Shown here: positions 5,683-14,220 of the stretch, in pieces
How the letters are laid out: the number at the start of each line of letters is the position of its first letter
Position numbering within the stretch: the stretch's first letter is position 1
DNA from: Eubacterium sp. CAG:252
GTDB lineage: Bacteria > Bacillota > Clostridia > Lachnospirales > Lachnospiraceae
DNA: 20,451 nucleotides
Assembly: GCA_000436535.1 (NCBI GenBank)
Contig: FR886283.1
Location: forward strand, 3,739 to 24,189
Direction: 5' to 3'
Notes under the pieces: model-generated
What the model saw: only the letters and a program-made list of their open reading frames with translations
What the model was told of the DNA's origin: nothing
Databases searched by the model: none
Position numbers and translations under genes: made by a program

Positions 5683-7362
5683 ATGGCAGTAAAGAGTGAT
5701 ATCGAAATAGCACAGGAAGCAAAGTTATTAAACATTAAGGATGTAGCAGCAAAGGTTGGAATTACAGAAGATGAACTTGAAATGTATGGAAAGTACAAGG
5801 CAAAGTTATCTGATGAACTTATTCACAGAGTAGAGAATAATGAGGATGGAAAGCTTGTTCTTATAACAGCTATCAATCCAACTCCGGCAGGTGAGGGAAA
5901 GACAACTATAAGTCTTGGACTTACAGAAGCACTCTGTAAGAGAGGAATAAATGCTATAGCAGCATTAAGAGAACCTTCACTCGGACCATGTTTTGGTATA
6001 AAGGGTGGAGCAGCAGGCGGCGGATATGCACAGGCTGTTCCTATGGAAGACCTTAATCTTCATTTTACAGGAGATTTTCACGCTATAACATCAGCTAATA
6101 ATCTGTTAGCAGCTATGCTTGATAATCATATACATCAGGGCAATGCACTTGGTATTGATACTAAGAGAGTTGTATGGAAAAGATGTATGGATATGAATGA
6201 CAGAACATTAAGAAACATCGTTATAGGACTTGGTGATAAGCCTAATGGTGTTGTAAGGGAAGACCATTTTATCATAACAGTAGCATCTGAGATTATGGCT
6301 ATACTCTGTCTTGCTAATGATATGAAGGACTTAAAGGAAAGACTTTCTAACATAATAGTTGCATATAATTATGCAGGAGACCCTGTTACAGCTAAGGATT
6401 TAAAGGCTACAGGAGCTATGGCAGCACTTTTAAAGGATGCTATAAAGCCTAATATGATACAGACACTTGAGGGTACACCAGTACTTGTACACGGCGGACC
6501 ATTTGCGAATATAGCACATGGATGTAACTCAGTAAGAGCTACAAAGCTTGCTATGAAGCTTGCAGATGTCGCTGTCACAGAGGCTGGCTTTGGTGCTGAC
6601 CTTGGAGCTGAAAAGTTTTTTGATATAAAGTGCAGAAAGGCCGGACTTAAGCCAGATGCAGCAGTTATAGTCGCTACAGTCAAGGCATTAAAGTATAATG
6701 GTGGTGTTCCTAAGGCAGAGCTTGGCAAGGAGAATATGGAAGCCTTAAAGAAGGGTATTGTTAATCTTGACAAGCATATTGAAAATATACATAAGTATGG
6801 TGTGCCAGTTATCGTTACACTCAACTCATTTATTACAGATACTGAGGAAGAATATGAATTTATAAAGAAGCACTGCGAGGAGTTAGGCTGTGAATTCGCG
6901 CTTTCTGAGGTATGGGCAAAAGGCGGAGATGGCGGTCAGGAGCTCGCTGACAAAGTTCTTAGCACACTTGAGAATAAGAAGAGTGAGTTCGCTACATTAT
7001 ACGAAGATGAGCTTCCACTTGAAGATAAGATATTAAAGATTGCAAAGGAAATATATGGTGCAGATGGTGTTACTTACGATGCAAAGGTAAAGAAGGAGCT
7101 CGACCATATAACACAGATGGGCTTTGGCAATCTTCCAGTATGTATGGCTAAGACACAGTATTCACTTTCAGATGATGCATCTAAGCTTGGAAGACCAGAA
7201 GGCTTTACTATTAATATAAGAGAAGTATATGTCGATGCAGGAGCTGGTTTCGTGGTTGCACTTACAGGAAAGGTGCTTACTATGCCAGGACTTCCTAAGG
7301 TTCCAGCAGCAGAAGGCATAGATTATGATGAAGAGGCAGAAAGAATAACAGGATTATTCTAA
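5683..7362 (+). CDS. fhs: Formate-tetrahydrofolate ligase
   Basis: This 559-residue cytoplasmic enzyme makes 10-formyl-tetrahydrofolate from formate, THF and ATP. The length matches the bacterial family (about 556). The P-loop-like TPAGEGKTT lies at residues 67-75, and the conserved segments around REPSLGPCFGIKGGAAGGGY (about 96-115), LVHGGPFANIAHGCNS (about 270-285) and the C-terminal TGKVLTMPGLPKVPAAEGID are all present. It is common in acetogenic and other anaerobic Firmicutes, where it feeds the Wood-Ljungdahl methyl branch or purine and formyl-Met synthesis; no other Wood-Ljungdahl gene is in view, so the biosynthetic role is the safer inference. It follows ftsK by 54 bases. A weak AAAGGA precedes the ATG. 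Fmt, encoded 4.3 kb downstream, consumes the product. Confidence 0.97.
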   Translation: MAVKSDIEIAQEAKLLNIKDVAAKVGITEDELEMYGKYKAKLSDELIHRVENNEDGKLVLITAINPTPAGEGKTTISLGLTEALCKRGINAIAALREPSLGPCFGIKGGAAGGGYAQAVPMEDLNLHFTGDFHAITSANNLLAAMLDNHIHQGNALGIDTKRVVWKRCMDMNDRTLRNIVIGLGDKPNGVVREDHFIITVASEIMAILCLANDMKDLKERLSNIIVAYNYAGDPVTAKDLKATGAMAALLKDAIKPNMIQTLEGTPVLVHGGPFANIAHGCNSVRATKLAMKLADVAVTEAGFGADLGAEKFFDIKCRKAGLKPDAAVIVATVKALKYNGGVPKAELGKENMEALKKGIVNLDKHIENIHKYGVPVIVTLNSFITDTEEEYEFIKKHCEELGCEFALSEVWAKGGDGGQELADKVLSTLENKKSEFATLYEDELPLEDKILKIAKEIYGADGVTYDAKVKKELDHITQMGFGNLPVCMAKTQYSLSDDASKLGRPEGFTINIREVYVDAGAGFVVALTGKVLTMPGLPKVPAAEGIDYDEEAERITGLF

Positions 7363-7382
7363 TATTGGTTAAAATATATGTT

Positions 7383-7389
7383 AGGAGGA
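7383..7389 (+). promoter_or_regulatory. Ribosome binding site that fixes the murE start
   Basis: AGGAGGA sits 6 bases before the ATG at 7396. An in-frame ATG at 7378 lies upstream of this site and would place the Shine-Dalgarno sequence inside the gene, so the longer reading is rejected. Confidence 0.85.
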
Positions 7390-7395
7390 TTGTTT

Positions 7396-8901
7396 ATGCA
7401 GCTTAAGAGTATATTAGACATATGTCAGGCTAATGAAACAGAGAAGTTTAATTATACAGTATTAAAGGGCAGTACTGATACAGAGGTGACAGGTATCGCC
7501 TCAGACTCAAGAAAAGTAACAGAAGGTGGCATATTTGTATGTATTGTCGGTGCGGTAAGCGATGGACATAAGTATATAGAACAGGTGAAGGATAAAGCAG
7601 CAGTTATAGTTGTTCAGAAAGGTTCAGACTATGCTCTGCCATCAGAAAATGTAACAGTTATCGAATGTGATAATACAAGACTTGCGCTTGCACTTATGTC
7701 GGCCGCATATTATGGCAATCCTGATAAGGAGTTATTTACTATAGGTATTACAGGTACTAAGGGTAAGACAACAACTACATATATGATTAAAAATGTGCTG
7801 TGCGCGTGCGGAATAAAGACAGGACTTATAGGTACAATAGAAACTGTCATAGGTGATGAAGCGATACCTTCATGCAATACAACGCCAGAGTCAATACAGA
7901 TACACGAAACTTTCAGGAAGATGGTGGATGCCGGCTGTAAAGCAGTAGTTATGGAGGTATCTTCACAGGGACTTAAGCTTGACAGAACAGCAGGAATTAT
8001 GTTTGATATAGGTGTATTTACCAACCTTGAGCCAGACCATATCGGACCTAATGAGCATGCTTCTTTTGAGGAATATCTTGAATGTAAGGCAAAGCTTTTT
8101 ACGCAGTGTAAGACTGGAATAGTCAATGCAGATGATAAGCACACAAAGGATATACTTAAAGGTGCCATATGTAAAGTTGAGAGCTATGGAGTATCAGAAA
8201 CAGCCGATATAAGGGCAACTGATGTAAAGCTTCTTCATGAACCGGGAAAGATAGGACTTACATATAAGTGTCAGGGACTTATAGATATGGACGTTGCATT
8301 ATCACTTCCGGGAATGTTTTCAGTGTATAACTCACTGTGCGCAATAGCGGTTACAAGACATTTTAATGTGGATAAGGATACAGTTGAAAATGTATTAAAG
8401 GATGTCAGGGTAAAGGGCAGAATTGAGCTTGTAAAGGTGTCAGATAAATTTACACTTATGATAGATTATGCCCATAATGCAATGTCTTTGGAAAGTATCT
8501 TAAAAACATTAAAAGAATATAATCCACACAGACTTGTATGTCTCTTTGGATGCGGAGGAAACCGTTCTAAGGAGAGAAGATTTGAGATGGGTGAGGTGTC
8601 AGGAAAATATGCTGACCTTACGGTTATAACATCGGATAATCCAAGATTTGAGGAGCCGGAGGCTATTATTGAGGATATAAAGACAGGTATAAGCAGGACA
8701 GATGGAAAGCATATTGATATAGTAGACAGAAAAGAAGCTATAAAATATGTTATCGAACACGGTGAGCCGGGAGATATTATAGTGCTTGCCGGTAAGGGGC
8801 ACGAGGACTATCAGGAGATAAAGGGTGTTAAGTACCCTATGGATGAAAGAGTGCTTATAGCTGAGGTTCTTGATGAGTTAAAGGAGAAGAATGTACGCTG
8901 A
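7396..8901 (+). CDS. murE: UDP-MurNAc-L-Ala-D-Glu:meso-diaminopimelate ligase
   Basis: This is a 501-residue cytoplasmic Mur ligase that adds the third stem-peptide residue to the peptidoglycan precursor. The ATP-binding loop GTKGKTTT is at residues 120-127, and the central domain carries YLECKAKLF, whose Lys is the likely carbamylated residue. The DNPR motif at 414-417, within DNPRFEEP, is the signature of enzymes that take meso-diaminopimelate rather than lysine. The three-domain Mur layout and the length are normal. The start is set by the strong ribosome binding site at 7383-7389. Its last 11 bases overlap the priA start, implying translational coupling. A murE copy outside a dcw cluster is common in this group. 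Confidence 0.95.
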   Translation: MQLKSILDICQANETEKFNYTVLKGSTDTEVTGIASDSRKVTEGGIFVCIVGAVSDGHKYIEQVKDKAAVIVVQKGSDYALPSENVTVIECDNTRLALALMSAAYYGNPDKELFTIGITGTKGKTTTTYMIKNVLCACGIKTGLIGTIETVIGDEAIPSCNTTPESIQIHETFRKMVDAGCKAVVMEVSSQGLKLDRTAGIMFDIGVFTNLEPDHIGPNEHASFEEYLECKAKLFTQCKTGIVNADDKHTKDILKGAICKVESYGVSETADIRATDVKLLHEPGKIGLTYKCQGLIDMDVALSLPGMFSVYNSLCAIAVTRHFNVDKDTVENVLKDVRVKGRIELVKVSDKFTLMIDYAHNAMSLESILKTLKEYNPHRLVCLFGCGGNRSKERRFEMGEVSGKYADLTVITSDNPRFEEPEAIIEDIKTGISRTDGKHIDIVDRKEAIKYVIEHGEPGDIIVLAGKGHEDYQEIKGVKYPMDERVLIAEVLDELKEKNVR

Positions 8902-11107
8902 TATTATAATAGATATATCACATGAGCAGCTTGATAAGACATTTCAGTATGCAATACCTGAGGAGCTTGATGGCACAGTTGAGATAGGAAGTGTTGTGAG
9001 AGTGCCTTTTGGCAAGGGAAACAGGATGATAACGGGCTATGTTGTCGCTATGTCAGCAACACCCTCTTATGATGTAAACAAGATTAAGTATATAGACAGT
9101 ATTGCAAGTAACCGTGTAAATGCGGCTACAGATATGATTAAGCTTGCACTCTGGTTAAAAACTCATTATGGCTGCACTATGAATCAGGCTTTAAAAACAG
9201 TCATTCCGGTGAAAGATAAGATAAATCACAAGGTAAAGCGTGCAATATGTCTTAATATCACAGAGGATAAAGCAGATGAGCTTCTTGCAGTATATAAGAA
9301 AAAAGCAAAGGCGAAGCACAGACTGTTAGAGGCACTTATTAATGAGCCTGTCATTGACAGCGATATAGTCAAGACGAAGCTTAATATATCAGCTTCTACG
9401 ATTAAGGCTATGGAAGAGGATGGCGTTATCAATGTTAAGACAGAGGAGTACTACAGGAACCCTGTTTCTGATAAAAATGTGTTTAATAAGGATGTCGTTC
9501 TTAATGATGAGCAGAGAGCAGCAGCAGAAAGCATAATAAATGATTATGATGATGGAAAGTATGGAACTTATCTTATACACGGTGTTACCGGAAGTGGTAA
9601 GACTGAGGTGTATATGGATGTTATTGAACACGTTATAAGTATGAACAGGCAGGTTGTTATGCTTATACCGGAAATTGCACTTACATTTCAGACGGTACAG
9701 CGGTTTTATCACAGGTTTGGTGATAAAGTATCTATTATTAACTCGCGCATGTCAAAGGGCGAAAGATATGACCAGTTCTTACGTGCGCTAAGAGGAGAAA
9801 TAAGCATAATGATAGGTCCGAGGTCTGCGCTTTTTACGCAGTTTCCTGACCTTGGGCTTATAGTTATAGACGAGGAACACGAAGGTGCTTACAGGTCGGA
9901 GCAGGTACCGCGGTACCATGCAGTTGAAACAGCCATACATATTGCCAAGGAGCATAATGCATCGGTTGTTCTTGGTTCAGCGACACCATCAATAGACAGC
10001 TTTTATCGTGCAAGAAATGGTGAATTCAAGCTTCTGTCACTTAAGAAACGTGCAGGAAACAGTGAACTTCCAGACGTGTATATAGCAGATATGCGAAGTG
10101 AGTTAAAGAGTGGAAACAGAACTATATTTTCACAGAAGCTTAAGCAGCTCATACGCGACAGACTTGATAAAAAAGAGCAGATTATGCTATTTCTTAATAA
10201 GCGCGGAACGGCGGGTTTTGTATCATGCCGGGCGTGTGGTTATGTTTATAAGTGTCCGCACTGCGATGTGTCTATGACAGCACACCGCAACGGAAAGCTT
10301 GTGTGCCACTACTGCGGTTATGAAATGCCACAGTTAAATATATGTCCTGAGTGTGGTTCAAAGTATATATCAGGTTTCAGGGCCGGAACAGAGGCTGTGG
10401 AGGATGCGGTGCATAAGATGTTTCCAGATGCAAGAGTGCTAAGAATGGATATGGACACAACCAAGGGCAAGGACGGACACGAACATATTCTTAATGCATT
10501 TGCGACAGAACAGGCAGATGTGCTTGTTGGAACGCAGATGATAGTTAAGGGACATGACTTCCCAAAGGTAACACTTGTAGGAATTGTGGCAGCAGATATG
10601 TCACTGTATGCAAGTGATTACAGGGCAGTTGAGAGAACATTCCAGCTTGTGACACAGGCAGCAGGGCGTGCAGGAAGAGGCCAGAGGCGTGGAGAGGTTG
10701 TTATACAGACGTATTCACCGGATAATTATGGTATAATATGTGCGGCAGGGCAGGATTATACAGGCTTTTATGACAAAGAAATATCCTACAGGCAGATGCT
10801 TTCTTATCCACCGGTGAACAATATGATTAGAATTAACATAAGTTCAGCCGATGAAGGCAGGCTGAAGGTGGGCGCAGATGATATAAAAAGGCTGCTTGAT
10901 GATAAGAATAATAATCTTGCAAATAGTATAAAGATATTAGGACCAGCAAATGCGCCGATATATAAGATAAGTGACGTGTATACAAAGATAATATACCTAA
11001 GAAGTGCAGACTTTGGAAGACTGTCATATCTTATGGACTGTATAGACAGGCATACGCATGACAATGATAAATATAAGAATATAAGTATTCAGTATGATGT
11101 TAATTAA
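8891..11107 (+). CDS. priA: Primosomal protein N' (replication restart helicase)
   Basis: A 738-residue superfamily 2 helicase that recognises stalled forks and reloads the replicative helicase. It has an N-terminal fork-binding domain (about 1-200), Walker A GVTGSGKT (231-238), a DEEH box (327-330), and two interleaved four-cysteine zinc-binding motifs between the helicase lobes starting at Cys446 (CRACGYVYKCPHC, then CHYCG and CPEC). The helicase C motifs follow, including GTQMIVKGHDFP and QAAGRAGRG. The length is close to E. coli PriA (732). AAGGAGAAGA directly precedes the ATG, and the gene overlaps the end of murE by 11 bases. All key residues appear intact. Confidence 0.97.
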   Translation: MYADIIIDISHEQLDKTFQYAIPEELDGTVEIGSVVRVPFGKGNRMITGYVVAMSATPSYDVNKIKYIDSIASNRVNAATDMIKLALWLKTHYGCTMNQALKTVIPVKDKINHKVKRAICLNITEDKADELLAVYKKKAKAKHRLLEALINEPVIDSDIVKTKLNISASTIKAMEEDGVINVKTEEYYRNPVSDKNVFNKDVVLNDEQRAAAESIINDYDDGKYGTYLIHGVTGSGKTEVYMDVIEHVISMNRQVVMLIPEIALTFQTVQRFYHRFGDKVSIINSRMSKGERYDQFLRALRGEISIMIGPRSALFTQFPDLGLIVIDEEHEGAYRSEQVPRYHAVETAIHIAKEHNASVVLGSATPSIDSFYRARNGEFKLLSLKKRAGNSELPDVYIADMRSELKSGNRTIFSQKLKQLIRDRLDKKEQIMLFLNKRGTAGFVSCRACGYVYKCPHCDVSMTAHRNGKLVCHYCGYEMPQLNICPECGSKYISGFRAGTEAVEDAVHKMFPDARVLRMDMDTTKGKDGHEHILNAFATEQADVLVGTQMIVKGHDFPKVTLVGIVAADMSLYASDYRAVERTFQLVTQAAGRAGRGQRRGEVVIQTYSPDNYGIICAAGQDYTGFYDKEISYRQMLSYPPVNNMIRINISSADEGRLKVGADDIKRLLDDKNNNLANSIKILGPANAPIYKISDVYTKIIYLRSADFGRLSYLMDCIDRHTHDNDKYKNISIQYDVN

Positions 11108-11114
11108 TGTAAGA

Positions 11115-11185
11115 CTGGATTATAGGAATTGCAAAGTAAAGGAGTAATCAGTAGGTATAAGTCAGGGGCAAAATACTTTTTTGAC
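11115..11185 (+). repeat. Intergenic hairpin repeat, copy 3, upstream of def
   Basis: Aligned to copy 2 it keeps the central GAATTGCA word and the downstream GGGGCAAAATAC word. The core stem has changed sequence yet still pairs: CTG-g-ATTA at 11115-11122 with TAATCAG at 11145-11151, one bulged G. The downstream part (GTCA at 11161-11164 with TGAC at 11182-11185) is a weaker hairpin than in copy 2. It fills most of the 119-base gap between priA and def, in the same orientation to the genes as copies 1 and 2. Confidence 0.55.
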
Positions 11186-11226
11186 CATGATAGCTATAAA
11201 AAGAATATCAGGACGGAGGAATAATA

Positions 11227-11700
11227 ATGGCAATAAGAAATATAAGAACACTTGGTGATGAGATACTCAGAAAAAAGGCTAAAGAGGTAACAGAGATGAC
11301 TCCAAGAATACAGGAGCTTATCGATGATATGTTTGAAACAATGTATGAAGCTAACGGAGTCGGACTTGCAGCACCACAGGTCGGTATAAGAAAAAGACTT
11401 GTAGTTATTGACTGTGGCGATGACCCAATAGTACTTATTAATCCCGAGGTACTTGAAACAAGCGGTTCACAGACAGGACAGGAGGGATGCCTTAGCGTTC
11501 CCGGAAAGACAGGTGTAGTGACAAGACCATCATATGCAAAGGTTAAGGCTCTCAATGAAGATATGGAGGAGATTATAGTTGAGGGTGAAGACCTTCTTGC
11601 AAGATGTCTTCTTCATGAAATAGACCATCTTGATGGAGTAATGTATGTTGATAAGGTTGAAGGAAAGCTTCTTGATACTGAAACGGAGGATGAGGAATAG
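11227..11700 (+). CDS. def: Peptide deformylase
   Basis: This 157-residue metalloenzyme removes the formyl group from the N-terminal Met of new proteins as they leave the ribosome. All three family motifs are present: GVGLAAPQVG (44-53), EGCLS with the metal-ligand Cys88, and HEIDH with His130, Glu131 and His134. The length fits short, type 1B-like bacterial deformylases. The acidic C-terminal tail (TETEDEE) is unremarkable. CGGAGGA at 11214-11220 supports the ATG. Its stop codon shares one base with the fmt start, so the two are coupled, pairing the enzymes that add and remove the formyl group. Confidence 0.97.
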   Translation: MAIRNIRTLGDEILRKKAKEVTEMTPRIQELIDDMFETMYEANGVGLAAPQVGIRKRLVVIDCGDDPIVLINPEVLETSGSQTGQEGCLSVPGKTGVVTRPSYAKVKALNEDMEEIIVEGEDLLARCLLHEIDHLDGVMYVDKVEGKLLDTETEDEE

Positions 11701-12662
11701 TGAAGGTTATATTTATGGGGACTCCTGACTTTGCAGTTGGGACGCTTAAGGCTTTAGTTGAGGCAGGACATGAGGTTGTGGCAGTAGTTACACAGCCAGA
11801 TAAGCCTAAGGGAAGAAGCAAGGAACTTGTATTCTCACCAGTAAAGGAAGAAGCAGTAAAGCTTGGAATCGAAGTCTTACAGCCGGAAAAGGCAAGAGAT
11901 GAAGAATTTGTTGAGAAGTTAAGAGCATATGGCGCAGATATATTCGTTGTCGTTGCATTTGGACAGTTACTTCCAAAGAGCATCATAGATATGCCACGTC
12001 TCGGATGTGTAAATGTACATGCATCACTTCTTCCAGAGTACAGGGGTGCATCGCCTATACAGTGGGCAGTCATAGACGGACGTGAGTATTCAGGCGTTAC
12101 AACTATGAAGATGGATGAAGGACTTGATACAGGCGATATTCTTCTTGTAAGAAAAGTTAAACTTGAGAAGAAAGAAACAGGCGGAAGTCTTTTTGACAGA
12201 TTAAGCGTGGTCGGTGCTGAATTACTTATAGAGACATTAAAGGACCTTGAGGAGGGAACAATCACACCAGTTCCTCAGGATGACACTAAGAGCTCATATG
12301 TTAAGATGTTAAAGAAATCAATGGGTGAACTTGACTTTAGCAGGACAGCACACGATATAGAGTGCCTTATAAGAGGACTTAATCCATGGCCAAGTGCATA
12401 CACACATTACAATGGCAAGATGCTAAAAATATGGGATGCAGATGTCATAAGCGACGTATCTGGCATAGGCAGTGAAGAAAATGCTGTTGAAACAGATGCA
12501 GCTTGTGGAACTGTATGCTTTGTTGATAAGAAAAGACTTATAATTAAGTGTGGAAAAGATTATCTTAGTGTTAATGAAGTCCAGCTTGAGGGCAAGAAGA
12601 GAATGAAGACAGACGCATTTTTATTAGGCTGCAGGGTCGAAAAAGGAACAGTTTTAAAGTGA
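11700..12662 (+). CDS. fmt: Methionyl-tRNA formyltransferase
   Basis: A 320-residue cytoplasmic enzyme that transfers formyl from 10-formyl-THF to Met-tRNA(fMet). Catalytic residues Asn105, His107 and Asp143 sit in NVHASLLPEYRG and LDTGDIL, one position off the E. coli numbering. The N-terminal Rossmann domain begins with FMGTPDFAV and contains the tRNA-contacting loop near QPDKPKGR; a C-terminal OB-like domain follows from about residue 205. The start codon is GTG and overlaps the def TAG by one base; GGAGG (11685-11689) and GAGG (11692-11695) in the end of def serve as ribosome binding site. Confidence 0.96.
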   Translation: MKVIFMGTPDFAVGTLKALVEAGHEVVAVVTQPDKPKGRSKELVFSPVKEEAVKLGIEVLQPEKARDEEFVEKLRAYGADIFVVVAFGQLLPKSIIDMPRLGCVNVHASLLPEYRGASPIQWAVIDGREYSGVTTMKMDEGLDTGDILLVRKVKLEKKETGGSLFDRLSVVGAELLIETLKDLEEGTITPVPQDDTKSSYVKMLKKSMGELDFSRTAHDIECLIRGLNPWPSAYTHYNGKMLKIWDADVISDVSGIGSEENAVETDAACGTVCFVDKKRLIIKCGKDYLSVNEVQLEGKKRMKTDAFLLGCRVEKGTVLK

Positions 12663-12684
12663 TAGTTCAGAAAGGTATGGTTTA

Positions 12685-14055
12685 TTGCAGATGGATGTAA
12701 ACATAAGAGCTGTTGTGCTTGATATACTTACTGAGATTGAGAAGGAGGGGGAATTCTCCCACATAACTATAAATAACGCTCTTTTGAAGTATCAGTATCT
12801 TGACAGGACACAGAGAGCATTTATAAACAGGCTTTCACTTGGAACTATTGAGTGCAGGATAGAGATGGATTATATACTTAACCAGTACTCCAAAACTCCG
12901 GTTAATAAGATGAAGCCGCTTATAAGGCGTATTATGAGAATGGCAGTGTACCAGATTATATATATGGAAAATGTGCCTGACTCTGCCGCCTGTAACGAGG
13001 CTGTGAAGCTTGCGGCAAAGAGAGGCTTTACAGGACTTAAGGGCTTTGTCAATGGTGTGTTAAGAAATATATCAAGAAATAAGGACAATATAACATATCC
13101 TGATAAGGCGAAGGAAACAAAGAAATATCTGTCTGTAAAGTATTCTATGCCGGAATGGATAATAGAATTGTGGAATACCAATATGTCTTATGAAGAGATA
13201 GAAGATATTCTTGCCGGAATGAAGAAGGACAAGAAAACATATATAAGATGTAATACATTAAAGGGCAGTACAGATTATATAAAGAAAATACTTGAAGAAG
13301 AGGGCGTAACTGTAACAGAAGTAAGCGGACTTTCATATGCTTATGAAATATCAGGTTATGACTATCTTACAGCACTCAAAAGCTTTAATGAGGGACTGTA
13401 TCAGATACAGGATATAAGTTCAATGATGGCAGGCGAGTATGTTAAGCCGTCAACAGACAGTCTTATAGTGGATGTGTGTGCGGCTCCGGGAGGAAAGTCC
13501 ATAAATGCAGCATTAAAGCTAGCTGAGGCTGCTTATGATAATAAGGATATACCAGAAAGCGGCATCAGCAAAGAGGTGCTTAAAGGCATAACAGGCAGGG
13601 TTATAGCAAGGGATGTATCAGATTATAAGGCATCACTCATAGATGACAATGTTGCCAGACTTGGAATACCTTATATAGATGTAGAGGTACATAATGCGTT
13701 AGAATTTGATGAAGAATTGGAAGGAAAAGCAGATATAGTCATAGCCGACCTTCCATGCTCAGGACTTGGCATTATGGGACGTAAGCCGGACATAAGATAT
13801 AATATAACTAAAGAAAAGATAGATGATATAATAAGTCTTCAGAGAGATATACTTAAGGTTGTAAGCCGCTATGTAAAGACAGGCGGAACTCTTGTATACA
13901 GTACCTGTACTATTAACAGGGCAGAAAATGAGGATAATGCCGACTGGATATGCAATACTCTTGGTTTTAGTAAGGATGGAGAGTATAGGCAGATGCTTCC
14001 GTCAGCTAAAGCTGATAATGACGGCTTCTTTGTAGCTGGTCTTATAAAGAAATAA
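12685..14055 (+). CDS. rsmB: 16S rRNA m5C967 methyltransferase
   Basis: About 456 residues. An N-terminal NusB-like RNA-binding domain (about 1-150) is joined to a SAM-dependent m5C methyltransferase domain. Visible motifs are the SAM-binding VDVCAAPGGKS (about 260-271), DLPCSGLG with Cys358, and STCT with Cys408; by family knowledge the Cys in the TC motif is the nucleophile and the PC-motif Cys helps release product. The start is uncertain: TTG at 12685 lies 8 bases after AAAGGT, while ATG at 12691 lies 14 bases after it, and the two differ by two residues. It follows fmt by 22 bases and ends the def-fmt-rsmB unit. RsmF-type relatives lack the NusB domain, so RsmB is the better name. Confidence 0.93.
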   Translation: MQMDVNIRAVVLDILTEIEKEGEFSHITINNALLKYQYLDRTQRAFINRLSLGTIECRIEMDYILNQYSKTPVNKMKPLIRRIMRMAVYQIIYMENVPDSAACNEAVKLAAKRGFTGLKGFVNGVLRNISRNKDNITYPDKAKETKKYLSVKYSMPEWIIELWNTNMSYEEIEDILAGMKKDKKTYIRCNTLKGSTDYIKKILEEEGVTVTEVSGLSYAYEISGYDYLTALKSFNEGLYQIQDISSMMAGEYVKPSTDSLIVDVCAAPGGKSINAALKLAEAAYDNKDIPESGISKEVLKGITGRVIARDVSDYKASLIDDNVARLGIPYIDVEVHNALEFDEELEGKADIVIADLPCSGLGIMGRKPDIRYNITKEKIDDIISLQRDILKVVSRYVKTGGTLVYSTCTINRAENEDNADWICNTLGFSKDGEYRQMLPSAKADNDGFFVAGLIKK

Positions 14056-14073
14056 AATTGCCTAACAATTCTA

Positions 14074-14126
14074 CCCAATATTCACATATCGTGGGACTAT
14101 TATCCCACTTTTATGTTTATATTGGG
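14074..14126 (+). terminator. Nested three-tier hairpin, probable terminator of def-fmt-rsmB
   Basis: CCCAATAT (14074-14081) pairs with ATATTGGG (14119-14126), ACATA (14084-14088) with TATGT (14112-14116), and GTGGGA (14091-14096) with TCCCAC (14103-14108), all perfect and separated by 2-3 base internal loops. The inner GC-rich stem followed by TTTTATGTTT could stop transcription. The outer tiers are more than a terminator needs, so it may be a repeat element that also terminates. Confidence 0.55.
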
Positions 14127-14130
14127 GCGG

Positions 14131-14187
14131 GTCACAAGGTCATTCACCCACCTATGAGCAAGCTCGTATGGGTTTAGACCTTTTGAC
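14131..14187. repeat. Second nested hairpin before rlmN
   Basis: GTCACAAGGTC (14131-14141) pairs with GACCTTTTGAC (14177-14187) at 10 of 11 positions, then ACCCA (14146-14150) with TGGGT (14169-14173), and TATGAG (14153-14158) with CTCGTA (14163-14168) around a CAAG loop. It begins 4 bases after the previous hairpin. Its left arm shares 14 of 17 bases (14130-14146) with the hairpin at 2056-2072, so the two are probably members of one intergenic family. Confidence 0.65.
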
Positions 14188-14220
14188 TCTGGTATCATAT
14201 TAATATAGAGGAAGAAAAAT

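Noticed and set aside
11573..12265. Minus-strand open frame of 230 codons opposite def/fmt
   Set aside because: It lies fully antisense to two intact, motif-complete genes; its Ser/Thr/Pro-rich product looks like a codon-bias shadow.
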